DNA of 35,397 nucleotides from Prevotella sp. (GCA_017619375.1 JAFZSL010000014.1:1-35397), one strand, 5' to 3'. Counted from the first letter of the stretch, positions 17,923 to 25,405 are shown. The notes: generated by a model from the sequence alone, not told the origin. Program-made: numbers and translations.

Positions 17923-18351
17923 TTATATTTTGTCTGGAATGAATGTTTCAAAGTGATTATCATCAAAATAAACCCTGATTTCCTTTACCCGATAGGTAGG
18001 TTTGTAAGGGTTTTTCATGTTGTCGTCAAAATCAAGGGATATATTTGCACTGTTATCCCTGGTAGCACCAGTGAAATCCTGACCTGCAACACCACCTTTA
18101 GACCGGTTCACAAGGGGCTCACTTGCTGTGCCATTGCCATCAGAGACATACATCTCGCCGATACCATCGATAAGCCAAAGATAACTGATGCTTGGAATCT
18201 TCTCCCGAATGGTAGCCACGGTGCTCAAGGTAGGGTTGGTACGGCCATTGAAAATGCTACTCAGGATGGAAGCAGAGATACCGAGAAACTTGGCGAAGTC
18301 TCCCTGGCTCATATCCAAATCCTTCATAATGGCCTTGATCCTGTCCTTCAT
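17923..18351 (-). CDS. XRE-family helix-turn-helix transcriptional regulator
   Basis: From the ATG at 18351 the protein has 142 residues. The helix-turn-helix is at about 13-60 (SQGDFAKFLGISASILSSIFNGRTNPTL), followed by SYLWLIDGIGEMY, a segment typical of a chromosomal XRE group in Bacteroidota. The C-terminal half is less ordered and ends VYFDDNHFETFIP. The frame is open to an ATG at 18390, which lies 16 bases from the promoter; MKDRIKAIMKDL is the usual family start, so 18351 is preferred but not certain. It has its own promoter and terminator. It could bind the repeat-rich spacer upstream of it; that is inference. The target genes are unknown. Confidence 0.8.
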   Translation of the reverse strand: MKDRIKAIMKDLDMSQGDFAKFLGISASILSSIFNGRTNPTLSTVATIREKIPSISYLWLIDGIGEMYVSDGNGTASEPLVNRSKGGVAGQDFTGATRDNSANISLDFDDNMKNPYKPTYRVKEIRVYFDDNHFETFIPDKI

Positions 18352-18405
18352 TGTCTCTTTGTATCTACCGAGGGGGTGTTTTTCCCTCATTTTTCTAAGA
18401 TTTTA

Positions 18406-18436
18406 CAAAGGTAAACTCTTTTTTTGAATTATGCAA
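18406..18436 (-). promoter_or_regulatory. Promoter of the XRE regulator gene
   Basis: On the minus strand CTTG with its TTG at 18436-18434 is followed after 20 bp by TACCTTTG (18413-18406). The -7 box is full consensus. Confidence 0.65.
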
Positions 18437-19069
18437 GTTATTTTACAAAAAACTACATGGTTTGTAATTTGAAAACCAAAACCCAAAATCATAAAGAAAT
18501 TTACATTTCAAATTTCAATAATAGCACCACGGGGTCCCTGGACAGAAAAGTGGTGAAAACGAGGCTATTCGTTACTTTAACCATTTTCGTTAAATCATTG
18601 GTTACATGTATGTTATTTAACCATATAACGACCCGTTTTTACCTCAAAAGGTCGAAAACAGACCAAAAACGGCTAAAAACCCTGACCTTTACTACAACGA
18701 AACACCATATATGACTGAGTTTATGTGTGTTACATTTAAAATGAATGTATGAATATTTATTCATTCGGGTTTTGGAATTTGAATTTCAAAAACTCAAATT
18801 CAAATTTCAAAACTCAAATTAATTTCCGATTTGTGTTTCAAAACTCAAATTAATTCAACTTTCCAAACTTCAAATTTTAATTTGAGTTTTCAAATTTCTA
18901 AAATGTAAATGTTAAATATTATTAAACGGGTGTTTCACCCCCTCAAAAGTGTGGAAAAACACCCGTTTTTCTCATTTTCCCCACGACAGTACGGTCAAAA
19001 TCGAAAAACGAGAGTTTTGAAGCCCCCAGAAAAGGTCGAAACTGTTGCAACCTTGAATTTTAGGGTACG
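18437..19069. other. AT-rich spacer with many short direct and inverted repeats
   Basis: No credible gene was found. Frames at 18424-18714 and 18909-19142 have low-complexity or biased content and no family resemblance. The region is far more AT-rich than its neighbours. At 18775-18900 there are repeated CAAATT-type words in both orientations (TTTCAAAACTCAAATTAATT occurs twice; AATTTGAGTTTT is its inverse). At 18580-18640 TTAACCAT occurs twice, with an inverted GGTTA. A 12-bp inverted repeat (AAACGGGTGTTT at 18924-18935, AAACACCCGTTT at 18957-18968) with a trailing T run looks like a terminator. These could be operator sites for the adjacent regulator or remnants of an insertion. Confidence 0.5.
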
Positions 19070-19096
19070 AAAAACGCCCCATGGGAATGGGGCGTT
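19070..19096 (-). terminator. Terminator of holA
   Basis: On the minus strand AACGCCCCAT, loop TCCC, ATGGGGCGTT is a perfect 10-bp stem followed by a T run. It lies ~33 bp after the holA stop. Confidence 0.85.
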
Positions 19097-19128
19097 CCAG
19101 AAGCGGGAAGGGGCGGAAAAGTGTGTTT

Positions 19129-20148
19129 TTAGTGCAAAATGAAGTAGACAAGTTGCTTGAGGAGGTCTCCAGGAGAGGTGTTGGGGCTCCCCACACCCTT
19201 GCTTTTCGCATCAGTTTCCCTTATTTCATGGATGATTTGCATTGTTTTGACGGCATTGAAGGTTTTGAGGGCCTTGACATAGTCTTTCGCCGCCCATTCA
19301 GACTTCATCCCAAGAGCCATCGCCACTCCCCTCTCCGTGTTCTTGTCTGGGGCATAATGTGCCACCATGAGGTTTTGGAAAAAAGAGAAGAGTGCAGGCA
19401 GGAAAGAGTACAGCGAAGCCGTCTTTGGGTTTTTGTCAATAAAATTCACGATTCTGTTAGCCTTCACCACATCTCTTTCAATCAGAGCGTTTTTGAGTTC
19501 GAAGGCGTTATACTCCTTGCTGATGCCTATTTTCTGCTCCACCAGTTCGCAAGTAACCACCCTATTGTCGTCCGGCAACGAGATGAGCGTCTTGTCTATT
19601 TCAGACGCCACCCTTGCCAGATCGTTGCCGATGAAGTCTGCCACCATTTGCTTGGCCTTGCCCTCTATGGTGGCCCCTTTCTCCTTCACGTAGTTGTCGA
19701 TGAAGGTCGGCACCAAGTAGTCTTTCATCTTTTCGCTTTTGAACACCACGCCAAGGGCTGCCGCCTTTGTCATGAATTTCTTTCTTGCATCGATGGTGCC
19801 CTGCTTGTAACACAAGACAAGGATGGTCGACATCAAAGGTTTCTCCAGATAGGCATCCAGGCGATCCCAACTCTTTACATTCTGCGCCTCTTTGACAATG
19901 ACCACCTGATGCTCCGCCATCATTGGGAATCGTTTGGCCATGTCGATGACCTGGGCCGCATTGGTATCCAGTCCATACACCACGGTCTGGTTGAAGTCTC
20001 GCTCCTCAGGAGCCATGACATTGTTTTCGATATAGTCACTCACCTTATCTATATAATAAGGTTCATCTCCCATAAGGATGTATATGGGATAGTATTTCCT
20101 CGCGGCCAGGTCGCGCATGATGGAGTCGTAGGTGTGTTTTGCTGCCAT
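19129..20148 (-). CDS. holA: DNA polymerase III delta subunit
   Basis: The 339-residue protein matches the delta subunit of the clamp loader, which opens the sliding clamp during replication. Visible family features are the N-terminal PIYILMGDEPYYIDKVSDYI segment, FPMMAEHQVVIVKEAQ, and the helical middle part (GKAKQMVADFIGNDLARVASEIDKT). The C-terminal region (LYSFLPALFSFFQNLMVAHYA) corresponds to the collar-forming domain. Length is normal. It is preceded by two tandem copies of a consensus promoter repeat and followed by a strong terminator, so it is a single-gene unit. It is divergent from the HsdR-N gene. Confidence 0.93.
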   Translation of the reverse strand: MAAKHTYDSIMRDLAARKYYPIYILMGDEPYYIDKVSDYIENNVMAPEERDFNQTVVYGLDTNAAQVIDMAKRFPMMAEHQVVIVKEAQNVKSWDRLDAYLEKPLMSTILVLCYKQGTIDARKKFMTKAAALGVVFKSEKMKDYLVPTFIDNYVKEKGATIEGKAKQMVADFIGNDLARVASEIDKTLISLPDDNRVVTCELVEQKIGISKEYNAFELKNALIERDVVKANRIVNFIDKNPKTASLYSFLPALFSFFQNLMVAHYAPDKNTERGVAMALGMKSEWAAKDYVKALKTFNAVKTMQIIHEIRETDAKSKGVGSPNTSPGDLLKQLVYFILH

Positions 20149-20178
20149 AGGCGTGATAAATAAAAAAGGCGGGAATCC

Positions 20179-20210
20179 TTTCGTTCTATGTCGGGATTTT
20201 ATTATCTTTG
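20179..20210 (+). promoter_or_regulatory. Promoter of the HsdR-N / TerB-J unit
   Basis: TATCTTTG at 20203-20210 is a full -7 box; TTTC at 20179-20182, 20 bp upstream, is a near-consensus -33. The box abuts the minus-strand holA P1 box and together they read as the palindrome-like TATCTTTGCAGTGCAAAGGTA (20203-20223). Confidence 0.55.
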
Positions 20211-20214
20211 CAGT

Positions 20215-20293
20215 GCAAAGGTAGTGAAAGCCGAACGGAATACAAAATGAATCCTTTCATTTTTATTCAAGAGGCGTATCCTACCTTCGCGAA
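20215..20293. repeat. Promoter-bearing tandem repeat, unit 1 (holA locus)
   Basis: This 79-bp unit starts GCAAAGGTAGTGAAAGCCGA and is followed directly by a second copy. On the minus strand it carries holA promoter P1: TTTG (20246-20243), 19 bp, TACCTTTG (20223-20216). An inverted repeat AAAATGAA/TTCATTTT (20244-20251, 20256-20263) overlaps the -33 box. The unit ends CCTACCTTCGCGAA, which is partly inverted relative to its start. Related units occur before pyrE. Confidence 0.88.
20216..20246 (-). promoter_or_regulatory. holA promoter P1
   Basis: TTTG-N19-TACCTTTG on the minus strand is a full consensus Bacteroidota promoter. Transcription would start near 20209, about 60 bases before the holA start codon. 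Confidence 0.8.
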
Positions 20294-20355
20294 GCAAAGG
20301 TAGTGAAAGCCGAACGGAATACAAAATGAATCCTTTCATTTTTATTCAAGAGGCG
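20294..20355. repeat. Promoter-bearing tandem repeat, unit 2 (holA locus)
   Basis: This is the second copy, identical to the first over ~62 bp up to AAGAGGCG, after which the sequences diverge. It supplies holA promoter P2: TTTG (20325-20322), 19 bp, TACCTTTG (20302-20295). The plus-strand ATG at 20326 lies in this copy, as the ATG at 20247 lies in unit 1. Confidence 0.88.
20295..20325 (-). promoter_or_regulatory. holA promoter P2
   Basis: This is a second identical TTTG-N19-TACCTTTG promoter, 79 bp upstream of P1, produced by the tandem duplication. Confidence 0.72.
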
Positions 20356-20436
20356 CCAAAACCCATGGCACTTGGATTGCCAGAAAACCAGGAAGCCAGA
20401 AAAAGGCTCATCTTCAGAAACGACATGCCCGACTCC

Positions 20437-20895
20437 ATGCAAGCCCTGAACCTCCCTCCTTACGCAGCCAAGGTCGCCTATCGTGATGGCAAGCGTATGA
20501 TTTTCGACAAACTCCGTCGGAAATACGTCTCGTTGACGCCCGAGGAGTGGGTTCGCCAGCATTTCGTCAATTATCTGACCGTCCACATGGGTTATCCTTC
20601 AACGATGCTTGCCAACGAGGTGGAGTTGAGCATCGGCCAGAAGCGCCTGCGTTGCGACAGCGTCCTCTATGGCCTTCGTGCCGAGCCGCGCATGATCATC
20701 GAGTACAAGGCCCCCACCATTTCTCTCACGCAGAAGGTGTTCGACCAGGTATCCGTCTACAACCTCCTACTCCATGTGGACTATCTGGTGGTGAGCAACG
20801 GCTTGCTTCACTACTGCTGCAAGATGGATTACGAAAATCAAAAATATTTATTCTTGGATGGAATTCCAAGTTACGAAAAAATTCAACAAACTTAA
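20437..20895 (+). CDS. Type I restriction HsdR N-terminal-domain protein (stand-alone)
   Basis: The protein carries the N-terminal nuclease-like domain of type I restriction R subunits without any helicase part. A PD-(D/E)xK-type core is visible: CDSVLYGLRAEPRMIIEYKAP, giving a catalytic Asp followed by Glu-x-Lys (EYK). From the ATG at 20437 it has 152 residues, the size of the small family in Bacteroidota, whose members typically open with a LNLP segment (MQALNLPPYAAKVAYRDG here). The frame is open to 20326, but its first 10 codons lie in the duplicated promoter repeat and are therefore probably not original coding sequence; ATG 20425 is also possible. No methylase or specificity subunit is near, so this is not a restriction system. 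The TerB/J-domain gene starts 11 bp downstream. Role unknown. Confidence 0.8.
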   Translation: MQALNLPPYAAKVAYRDGKRMIFDKLRRKYVSLTPEEWVRQHFVNYLTVHMGYPSTMLANEVELSIGQKRLRCDSVLYGLRAEPRMIIEYKAPTISLTQKVFDQVSVYNLLLHVDYLVVSNGLLHYCCKMDYENQKYLFLDGIPSYEKIQQT

Positions 20896-20906
20896 CATCA
20901 TACCCT

Positions 20907-21701
20907 ATGGGCATTTTCAAATGGATTGGAGGCGCGTTGGGCTTCATACTCTTCCCTCCTCTTGGTGCATTAGTTGGCATATTCATCGGCAGCATCATCG
21001 ACTCTCTAAGCGAAGAACCCGATGACAGCGGTGGTTACGGCAGCGACACCTATGGTAGGACGAACCAAGGGCAGCGCAATAGTTTCTTGTTCTCCATGCT
21101 GGTGTTGGCGTCCTATATCATCCGCGCCGACGGCAAGGTGATGCATTCCGAGATGGAATACGTCAGAAGTTTCCTTAGGCAGAATTTCGGCGAGGCAGCA
21201 GCCCAGCAAGGCAACCAGATCATGCTCGGGCTTTTTGACCAATTCAAGGAGTGGAACGCCCAAGGCCCCAGTGTCACCAGCAGGAAGATTCGGGAGATAT
21301 GTGGCCAGATATCCCGCAACCTGGACTACAGCGCACGTCTCCAATTATTGTCGTTCCTTGTGGAGTTGGCGAAGGCCGACGGTTCCGTCCCCGCATCAGA
21401 AATCACCGTCCTTTACGAGGTTGCCCAGAATCTTGGTTTGCAAGCCAGCGATGTAGACTCGATGCTCAACATGAGTTATGGCGGCAGCAGCCAAGGCAGT
21501 TTGGAGGAGGCCTACAAAATACTCGGTGTTTCTCCAGACATCTCGGATGAGGATTTGAAAAAAGCCTATCGCAAACTTGCCCTCGAGCATCACCCCGACC
21601 GCGTATCCTCCCTTGGCGAGGATGTGAGGCGTGCCGCAGAGAAGAAGTTCCAAGAGATCAACGCCGCCAAGGACAAGATCTGGAAAGCTCGCGGGTTGTG
21701 A
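20907..21701 (+). CDS. TerB-like and J-domain co-chaperone (DjlA-like)
   Basis: From the ATG at 20907 the protein has 264 residues. Residues 8-31 are hydrophobic and glycine-rich (GGALGFILFPPLGALVGIFIG), probably a membrane-associated segment. Residues about 55-190 form a helical TerB-like domain (FSMLVLASYIIRADGKVMHSEMEYVRSF, then FLVELAKADGSVPASEI). Residues about 205-264 are a J-domain with the HPD motif that stimulates Hsp70 ATPase (EEAYKILGVSPDISDEDL, LALEHHPDRV). This order is that of DjlA-type membrane co-chaperones. The frame is open from 20547, but that part overlaps the previous gene in another frame. It probably shares a transcript with the HsdR-N gene. A tellurite-resistance role should not be assumed from the TerB fold. 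Confidence 0.88.
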   Translation: MGIFKWIGGALGFILFPPLGALVGIFIGSIIDSLSEEPDDSGGYGSDTYGRTNQGQRNSFLFSMLVLASYIIRADGKVMHSEMEYVRSFLRQNFGEAAAQQGNQIMLGLFDQFKEWNAQGPSVTSRKIREICGQISRNLDYSARLQLLSFLVELAKADGSVPASEITVLYEVAQNLGLQASDVDSMLNMSYGGSSQGSLEEAYKILGVSPDISDEDLKKAYRKLALEHHPDRVSSLGEDVRRAAEKKFQEINAAKDKIWKARGL

Positions 21702-21799
21702 AAAAGGCGGGAAAGGGTTAGGAAGCCCTTGATGGACATTCCCTGTGTGTAGTCGGATTGGTCGGAATAACCAAAATCATCGGAATCGTGTGAGTACGA

Positions 21800-21844
21800 A
21801 AACAGACATCCGGGCCGTCGTTGTGACGGTCCGGATGTCTGTTT
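21800..21844. terminator. Bidirectional terminator hairpin
   Basis: A 20-bp inverted repeat with one G-T pair (AAACAGACATCCGG...CCGGATGTCTGTTT, loop GTTGT) lies between the convergent J-domain and aldehyde dehydrogenase genes. T-rich ends occur on both strands. Confidence 0.88.
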
Positions 21845-21865
21845 GATGTATTTGTCAGGATGTGA

Positions 21866-23305
21866 CTACTCGTAGTGCGTGTCCATGTAGACCACCTTTG
21901 TCGAGAGGTATTCCTCCACGCCGTGCTTGCCGTCGGCGCCACCGATACCGCTCTTCTTCTTTCCGGCATGGAATCCTTGCATGGCCTCGAAGTGCTCCCT
22001 GTTGATATACACCTCTCCGAACTGCAGTTCCCTTGTCACCTTGGCAGCGATGTCGATGCTCTTGGTGAAGACCGACGAAGCAAGTCCGTACTCCACGTCG
22101 TTGGCCCATGAGATGACCTGGTCGATGTCGTCGAACTCCACGAGGGGCAGCACAGGTCCGAACGTCTCCTCATGCACGATGTCGAAATCCTGCTTCACAT
22201 TGTCGAGCACGGTGGCGGAATAGAAGTAGCCCTTCTCTCCCACTCTCTTTCCTCCGCAGAGTATTTTCGCCCCCTGCTTGACAGCATTGGCCACCTTGGC
22301 CTCCACGCTCTCCAGCGCGCGTTTCTCCACAAGAGGTCCCATGTCTACGTTGTCGTCCTTGCAGGGGTCTCCCACCTTGACGGCCTCCATCTTACGCACG
22401 ATGATGTCTGTGAATTCCTTCTTGATGTCCTTATGCACATAAACCCTTTCGGCATTGTTGCAGATTTGTCCGTTGTTGCCGATGCGTGAGTCGACCACCC
22501 ACTGTGCGGCAGCCTCGAGGTCGGCGTCTGGGAAAACGATGGCGGGAGCCTTTCCACCCAGTTCGAGCGACACCTTCGTGATGTTGTCAGCAGCGGCTTT
22601 CATGATGCTTTCTCCAGCACCGACGCTTCCGGTGATGCTGACGATGCCGATCTTGGGACTTGCAGCGAGCGCATTTCCCACGACGGACCCTTTTCCGGTG
22701 ACGACATTGAACACACCTGCAGGCAGTCCAGTCTCATCCACCACTTTTGCAAACTCACAACAGTTCTCGGGTGTGAGTTGTGAAGGTTTGATGACGATGG
22801 TGCATCCTGTGATAAGGGCCGCTCCGGCCTTCCTTGCGATGAGGAAGAACGGGAAGTTCCAGGGCAGTATTCCAGCCACCACTCCGATGGGTTCCTTGAA
22901 GAGCATGATGGTTTCCCCCCTTCTGTCACTGGGGATGATTTCTCCTTCGATGGAACGTGCGAATGTAGCCATGTAATCGAAATAGTCGGCAGTGACGGCC
23001 ACCTCCACGGAGGCCCATGTCTTTGTCTTTCCCTGCTCTCTCATGATGATGTCGACGAACTCCTCATGCCTTGCACGTATGCCGTCAGCCATTTTCTTGA
23101 GGTACGCCGCTCTCTCGATGGCAGGTGTCTTTGCCCATTCCTTCTGTGCTGCCACGGCAGCATCAAGAGCCTCGTCCACTTCTTCCACGGTGCCCTCAGG
23201 CTGTCTGCTGATGACTTCCTCTGTCGAAGGGTTGAGCACATCGATCCATTTTCTCGACTTGCTTTCAACGAACTTGCCGTTGATGTACATTTTTAGGTCT
23301 TTCAT
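21866..23305 (-). CDS. aldA: AldA-type NAD-dependent aldehyde dehydrogenase (lactaldehyde dehydrogenase-like)
   Basis: The 479-residue enzyme has all aldehyde dehydrogenase signatures: PWNFPFFLIARK with Asn150, the general base Glu248 in LELGGKAP, and the catalytic Cys282 in GQICNNAERVYV. Its C-terminus (NREHFEAMQGFHAGKKKSGIGG, then ADGKHG and EYL) closely follows the E. coli lactaldehyde dehydrogenase AldA, as remembered. AldA oxidises L-lactaldehyde, glycolaldehyde and related aldehydes, the end step of fucose and rhamnose use. No fucose or rhamnose gene is in the window, so the physiological substrate is inferred only. It is cytosolic, with its own consensus promoter. Confidence 0.9.
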   Translation of the reverse strand: MKDLKMYINGKFVESKSRKWIDVLNPSTEEVISRQPEGTVEEVDEALDAAVAAQKEWAKTPAIERAAYLKKMADGIRARHEEFVDIIMREQGKTKTWASVEVAVTADYFDYMATFARSIEGEIIPSDRRGETIMLFKEPIGVVAGILPWNFPFFLIARKAGAALITGCTIVIKPSQLTPENCCEFAKVVDETGLPAGVFNVVTGKGSVVGNALAASPKIGIVSITGSVGAGESIMKAAADNITKVSLELGGKAPAIVFPDADLEAAAQWVVDSRIGNNGQICNNAERVYVHKDIKKEFTDIIVRKMEAVKVGDPCKDDNVDMGPLVEKRALESVEAKVANAVKQGAKILCGGKRVGEKGYFYSATVLDNVKQDFDIVHEETFGPVLPLVEFDDIDQVISWANDVEYGLASSVFTKSIDIAAKVTRELQFGEVYINREHFEAMQGFHAGKKKSGIGGADGKHGVEEYLSTKVVYMDTHYE

Positions 23306-23373
23306 AAGGTTTTGTTTTAGTTAGATGAATATTGGGTGTTTTCCTTGAATTTCCCTATTGATGAAAAATCTTA

Positions 23374-23404
23374 CAAATGTAGCAAAAAAACTGTTACGCT
23401 CAAA
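23374..23404 (-). promoter_or_regulatory. Promoter of aldA
   Basis: On the minus strand TTTG (23404-23401), exactly 19 bp, TACATTTG (23381-23374): full consensus. The predicted leader is ~60 bases. Confidence 0.83.
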
Positions 23405-23430
23405 GTTATTCAGATTTTTTAAGAAAAAAT

Positions 23431-23612
23431 GGAGTTAAAGGGGAGTATGTTTGGTTCGGGAGTTAAAGAGGAGTTAAAGGGGAGTTAAAGAGGAGTTAAA
23501 GGGACGTATGCCAATGCACACCAACCCCAAAGGGGTGACAGAACACAGACGGGGGTGTCAACCCCCGGGAAAGGGACGTATGTCTATTTGGTTCGGGAGT
23601 TAAAGGGGAGTT
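23431..23612. repeat. 11-bp repeat cluster (GGAGTTAAAGG type) with hairpins
   Basis: Units of GGAGTTAAAGG and AGAGTTAAAGG-like variants occur at 23431-23441, 23458-23502 and 23594-23612. Between them, short modules with GGGACGTATG and TTGGTTCGGGAGTTAAAG recur, plus G/C-run palindromes near 23523-23570 (CCCCAAAGGGG; GGGGGTGTCAACCCCC). No gene is seen in the 23306-23734 spacer. The same unit appears inverted at 27976-28118. Confidence 0.8.
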
Positions 23613-23676
23613 CTCCCTCGCCCCCGGCCTGCGGACAGTTTACTTTCGAACCGCAGGTCGACGTTCATGGGCATGC

Positions 23677-23714
23677 AAAAACCGCGTGGTTGTCAGTCAG
23701 GACATCCACGCGGT
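23677..23714 (-). terminator. Terminator of the Nif3 / zinc-ribbon unit
   Basis: On the minus strand a 9-bp stem (ACCGCGTGG ... CCACGCGGT, 16-base loop) is followed by a T run. It lies ~20 bp after the zinc-ribbon gene. Confidence 0.82.
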
Positions 23715-23734
23715 CATTGTCATCGTATTGTTCT

Positions 23735-24562
23735 TCAGCTTTCGCTTGCCTCTGTCTTCTTGCGACGTGAGGAGGTCTTTCTCTTGGGCTTTTCCTCAAC
23801 GGCTGCTTCGGGTTTCACACCTGCGAGTTCCGGGTCGATAAGAATTCTTCCACAATATTCGCAGACAATGATTTTCTTGTGCATTTTGATATCCAGTTGT
23901 CTTTGTGGCGGTATTTTGTTGAAACAACCTCCACAAGCGTCTCTCTGCACATAGACGACACCGAGTCCGTTGCGGGCGTTTTTGCGTATGCGCTTGAAAC
24001 TGTAAAGGAGCCTCTCCTCGATTTTCTCCTCGAGGGCCTTTGCCTTTTCTTTCAGTTTATCCTCTTCCTCTCGTGTCTCCTGCATGATGGAGTCCAGTTC
24101 GCTCTTCTTCTCCTCGAGAATCTGCAATTTCACGTCCACCTGAGCCTGATTTTGAGCGAGTTGTTCTTCACGGTCCTTGATTCTCGTCTCGGCTTCTCCA
24201 ATCTTCTTCTTACAAAGTTCGATTTCCAATTCTTGGAAGACGATTTCCTTGTTGAGCATGTCGTACTCACGGTTGTTTTTCACATCGTTGAGTTGCTCCT
24301 TGTATCGAGCCACGATGGCCAAAGCCTGTTCTATATCCCCCCTTTTCTGGGAGATGGCAGAGTTGAACTCCTGTATCTCGTTGGCGATTTTATCGATACG
24401 TGTTCTTAGTCCGGTTATTTCGTCCTCGAGGTCCTGCACCTCAAGGGGTAGTTCCCCTCTGAGCGCTCTTTTCTCATCGATTTGCGACAATGTGGTCTGC
24501 AACTGGAAAAGTGCTTCCAGTTTTTTCTCCACGGTCAAGTCTGTAGGATCTTTCTTTGCCAT
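23735..24562 (-). CDS. C4-type zinc-ribbon coiled-coil protein
   Basis: The 275-residue protein is mostly a long charged coiled coil (about 15-190) with heptad patterning and a turn near the middle. It ends in a zinc ribbon with Cys210, Cys213, Cys234 and Cys237 (ACGGC ... VCEYCGRIL). A lysine-rich tail (KPKRKTSSRRKKTE) follows. This architecture is that of the bacterial C4-type zinc ribbon family, for which a flagellar or nucleic-acid role has been proposed in other phyla; no firm function is known here. Its start lies 28 bp after the Nif3 stop. That pairing is, to my recollection, common in Bacteroidota and suggests a joint role. Confidence 0.88.
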   Translation of the reverse strand: MAKKDPTDLTVEKKLEALFQLQTTLSQIDEKRALRGELPLEVQDLEDEITGLRTRIDKIANEIQEFNSAISQKRGDIEQALAIVARYKEQLNDVKNNREYDMLNKEIVFQELEIELCKKKIGEAETRIKDREEQLAQNQAQVDVKLQILEEKKSELDSIMQETREEEDKLKEKAKALEEKIEERLLYSFKRIRKNARNGLGVVYVQRDACGGCFNKIPPQRQLDIKMHKKIIVCEYCGRILIDPELAGVKPEAAVEEKPKRKTSSRRKKTEASES

Positions 24563-24590
24563 GTTGATTAAATATGTTCTGTAAATTCTG

Positions 24591-25376
24591 TTATAAATAA
24601 ACGATGGGATTGGTGTTGAGTTGTGTGATGCAACACTTTACCCCCTTGCAATTTTCCTCGATGATGGATTTGAACAATTCGCTGGTGAACTGTTCACTTT
24701 GGTAGTGCCCGATGACACATATCTGCACTTGCTGTTCGTGGTCGAAAAACTCGTGGTAGTGCATCTCACCGGTGACGAAAGCATCGGCCCCGGCCCTCAC
24801 GGAGTCGTCGAGCAAGAATGCTCCCGCACCTCCGGATACAGCCACTTTCCTGATTTTCCTTTTCAGCAACTGGTTGGCCTGAACGCATTTCACATGGAAG
24901 GCGTCTTTGAGCATCTCCACAAAGGCGGCGGCGTCCATCGGCACGGGCAACTCCCCTATCACTCCGCTTCCACCTTCCGCACCTTCCACAGTCTTGGGTG
25001 CGAGGAGTGAGACGTTTTCCAATCCCATTTTCTCGGCGATTTTAAAATTGACCCCTCCTACTGCGTTGTCGATGTTGGTGTGCATGGATACGATGGCGAC
25101 ATGGTTGAGAATGGCTTTCATCAAGCATCGCTGCACCATATTGGCGTCGGAAACCCTTTTGAGAGCCCTGAAAATAAGTGGGTGATGCGACACGATGAGG
25201 TTGCATCCTTTCTCCAATGCCTCGTCCACCACTTCTTCGGTGACGTCGAGACACAATAATGCCCCTGACACTTCCGTCTCTGTCAATCCCACTTGCAGGC
25301 CTGCATTGTCGTAGCTTTCCTGAAGGGGCAGAGGCGCGAACTTTTCAAGGGCATTCACCACTTCTTTTATTTTCAC
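24591..25376 (-). CDS. Nif3-like dinuclear metal centre protein
   Basis: The 261-residue protein belongs to the Nif3/YbgI family, hexameric toroids with a two-metal site. Ligands are visible: His64 and His65 in VSHHPLIF, Asp103 in HTNIDNAVGG, and His224 and Glu228 in GHYQSEQ. The N-terminus (VVNALEKFAPLPLQESYDNAGLQVG) is typical. The extra inserted domain of longer family members (~365 residues) is absent. The biochemical role is unsettled: the family is annotated as GTP cyclohydrolase I type 2 homologue, but that activity is not established generally. It is in an operon with the zinc-ribbon protein. Confidence 0.92.
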   Translation of the reverse strand: MKIKEVVNALEKFAPLPLQESYDNAGLQVGLTETEVSGALLCLDVTEEVVDEALEKGCNLIVSHHPLIFRALKRVSDANMVQRCLMKAILNHVAIVSMHTNIDNAVGGVNFKIAEKMGLENVSLLAPKTVEGAEGGSGVIGELPVPMDAAAFVEMLKDAFHVKCVQANQLLKRKIRKVAVSGGAGAFLLDDSVRAGADAFVTGEMHYHEFFDHEQQVQICVIGHYQSEQFTSELFKSIIEENCKGVKCCITQLNTNPIVYL

Positions 25377-25405
25377 GCTTTCCAGCTTTAATAATGATTG
25401 AACTG

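Noticed and set aside
18424-18714. 96-codon plus-strand frame in the AT-rich spacer
   Set aside because: Its content follows the AT-rich repeats, it lacks a promoter, and it overlaps the regulator promoter region.
18437-19069. Chromosomal replication origin
   Set aside because: AT-rich repeats near holA looked suggestive, but only one imperfect DnaA-box-like word (TGTGGAAAA) was seen and no dnaA or dnaN gene is nearby.
19081-20163. 360-codon plus-strand open frame
   Set aside because: It is antisense to holA, which has clear delta-subunit features, promoter and terminator.
20437-20895. Restriction-modification or defence system
   Set aside because: Only a stand-alone HsdR N-terminal domain is present; no helicase, methylase or specificity gene lies nearby.
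20907-21701. Tellurite resistance gene
   Set aside because: The TerB-like fold is joined to a J-domain, which indicates a DjlA-type co-chaperone; no other ter gene is present.
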